DNA of 64,000 nucleotides from Eutypa lata (lineage: Eukaryota; Ascomycota; Sordariomycetes; Xylariales; Diatrypaceae), in the NCBI GenBank assembly GCA_022661535.1, contig JAKULF010000019.1, positions 310,001 to 374,000 of the forward strand, in the 5' to 3' direction. Below the pieces are notes generated by a model. It was not told the origin of the DNA. It ran no database searches and saw only the letters and a list, made by a program, of their open reading frames with translations. This document shows, piece after piece, positions 62,986-64,000 of the stretch. The position numbers and the translations under genes are program-made. Position 1 is the first letter of the stretch. Each line of letters starts with the position of its first letter.

Positions 62986-64000
62986 CTACCGGTTCCCAAG
63001 GAGGTCTACATGTCTAACATGTACCATATCCTCCTCCTCCTCTCCCGCCTCTCCGGCCTTTCCATCTCGCTTCCCCGGCCGGCCCTCCCCATCACCACCG
63101 AAGAAGAACGGCGCAACAGCTTTCTCCAGCACGCCCTCCCACAGCCCCGCAACCAGATCCTTCAGGTCGTCGCCCGTCTGCCGGAAGTCCGGGAAGGCGT
63201 TGACCTCGAGCAGCCAGGCGGCGCCGCTCGCATCGACGAGGAAGTCGACGCCGAAGACCTCGAAGGCGTTGTGCAGCGGGCGGAAGTGCATCAGCATGCC
63301 GCGGGCGGCGGCCTCGAAGAGCTCGCCGACGACGTCGCAGATCTGCGCGAAGACGTCCCGCTTCAGTTTGTCGTCGTCGTCCCCCAGCCCCTCCAGGTCC
63401 CAGAACCGCTGCACGGTGCCCTCGGCCACGGACCGCTGCAGACACGTGTTGGTGAGATGGGCTTCCAGCTCTGCTGCCGCGCGCTGCGGGGATCGGTAGG
63501 GCTGGCCCGCGAACAGCGCTAGCATCTGTCGGTAGACGTAGACGTCGAGGCTGCCGGTGCACGCCACGTAGGTCCGGATGTGGAACTTGCGGCTACTGCT
63601 GCTGCTGCTACCGTCGCTTCCACTTGTCAGGAGCAGCGGCGGGTGAATGTACGGCTGGGCGACGAAATGGCGGAGGTGCGAAGTAGTGATGAAGTCGCGA
63701 CCATGGCCGTGTTCATCTCCCGGGCGGCAAGCCACGTTCTCATTCTCATCCTCATCCGAGTCGTTCCCCTCGTCGTCCTCGTCCGACTCGGGCTGATCCT
63801 CCTCCCACTCGTCGAAGATGGCCTGCAGCTCGTCCATCGTGCTGAAGAGGCGGATGCCCTGGCCGCGGTCGCTCATGCTAGGCTTTAGGATCCACCACTC
63901 TACATCATCGGCATCTTCTCCCTTCTCGGCGTTCTTCTCTAAGCTCGCGCGCAAGTCGAAGGCCTCGACGAGCGCATCATCGAGAAATTCGGCATAGTCG
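62986..64000 (-). CDS. Tubulin-tyrosine-ligase-family (ATP-grasp) protein, C-terminal part
   Basis: The frame is open to the right edge of the window, so the N-terminus is missing; about 337 C-terminal residues are present. WWILKPSMSDRGQGI is the ATP-grasp lysine/loop motif of tubulin-tyrosine-ligase-like proteins, and FHIRTYVACTG, VYVYRQMLALFAGQPY, FEVFGVDFLVDASGAAWLLEVNAFPDF are the later metal- and ATP-binding blocks (the final E-N pair binds magnesium). A strongly acidic insert (EEDQPESDEDDEGNDSDEDENEN) interrupts the domain. In yeast the related Pby1 couples this domain to an N-terminal SurE-like phosphatase domain; whether that half exists here lies outside the window. The true amino-acid acceptor of the fungal proteins is not established. 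Confidence 0.8.
   Translation of the reverse strand, partial: DYAEFLDDALVEAFDLRASLEKNAEKGEDADDVEWWILKPSMSDRGQGIRLFSTMDELQAIFDEWEEDQPESDEDDEGNDSDEDENENVACRPGDEHGHGRDFITTSHLRHFVAQPYIHPPLLLTSGSDGSSSSSSRKFHIRTYVACTGSLDVYVYRQMLALFAGQPYRSPQRAAAELEAHLTNTCLQRSVAEGTVQRFWDLEGLGDDDDKLKRDVFAQICDVVGELFEAAARGMLMHFRPLHNAFEVFGVDFLVDASGAAWLLEVNAFPDFRQTGDDLKDLVAGLWEGVLEKAVAPFFFGGDGEGRPGKRDGKAGEAGEEEEDMVHVRHVDLLGNR

Noticed and set aside
62918..63522. Frames starting with a VCVC run
   Set aside because: Created by the (GT)n microsatellite and then antisense to the tubulin-tyrosine-ligase-family gene.

Overview
The window looks like about 64 kb of nuclear DNA from a filamentous ascomycete (Pezizomycotina, probably a Sordariomycete; the exact genus cannot be read from sequence alone). 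Reasons: monocistronic genes on both strands, mostly short GT-AG introns of about 50-280 nt with GTAAGT/GTATGT-type donors, fungal-type proteins (ATRR glycine betaine reductase, GH131 glucanase, velvet factor, DUF7918, Cdc15/Imp2-type F-BAR protein, Pmc1-type calcium pump), and long A/T-richer spacers full of short CTACCTA/TAGGTAG runs.

Layout. 1-2.0 kb: no gene seen. 2.0-6.1 kb (+): a four-domain A-T-R-R carboxylic acid reductase, the architecture of the glycine betaine to choline enzyme ATRR. 6.6-8.7 kb (-): secreted bicovalent FAD oxidoreductase of the berberine-bridge type, with an unresolved last intron. 9.8-10.6 kb (-): GH131 glucanase with a one-base frameshift in its signal peptide. 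12.1-12.8 kb (+): small SRPBCC/Bet v1-like protein behind two perfect palindromes. 14.0-18.1 kb (+): F-BAR/SH3 cytokinesis protein with a long SPNPY repeat tail. 19.0-20.3 kb (+): seipin. 21.9-23.7 kb (+): DUF7918 protein. 25.9-26.5 kb (+): small velvet-domain protein. 28.7-30.5 kb (+): cystathionine gamma-synthase-type PLP enzyme. 30.9-33.4 kb (-): large Ser/Thr-rich secreted protein of unknown function. 35.0-35.9 kb (+): ankyrin-like protein. 36.4-38.2 kb (+): serine beta-lactamase-family hydrolase. 38.45-38.58 kb: hairpin and tRNA-like element. 39.6-40.3 kb (+): complex I ESSS (NDUFB11-type) subunit. 40.7-42.0 kb (-): mitochondrial branched-chain aminotransferase. 42.9-46.1 kb (+): SCYL2-type pseudokinase. 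46.6-46.8 kb: CCTA minisatellite. 49.0-50.6 kb (-): Sir2 deacetylase with an AT-hook. 53.2-57.6 kb (-): P-type calcium ATPase. 57.6-63.0 kb: gene-poor spacer. 63.0-64.0 kb (-): C-terminal part of a tubulin-tyrosine-ligase-family protein running off the right edge.

The window does not read as one pathway. The left 10 kb (ATRR, secreted FAD oxidase, GH131) has an accessory/secretory flavour. The middle and right are mostly housekeeping genes: cytokinesis, lipid-droplet biogenesis, amino-acid metabolism, respiration, vesicle traffic, chromatin and calcium. No CRISPR array, intact transposon or rRNA gene was seen. Exon boundaries were chosen by hand from splice consensus and protein continuity; no alignment or RNA data were available.
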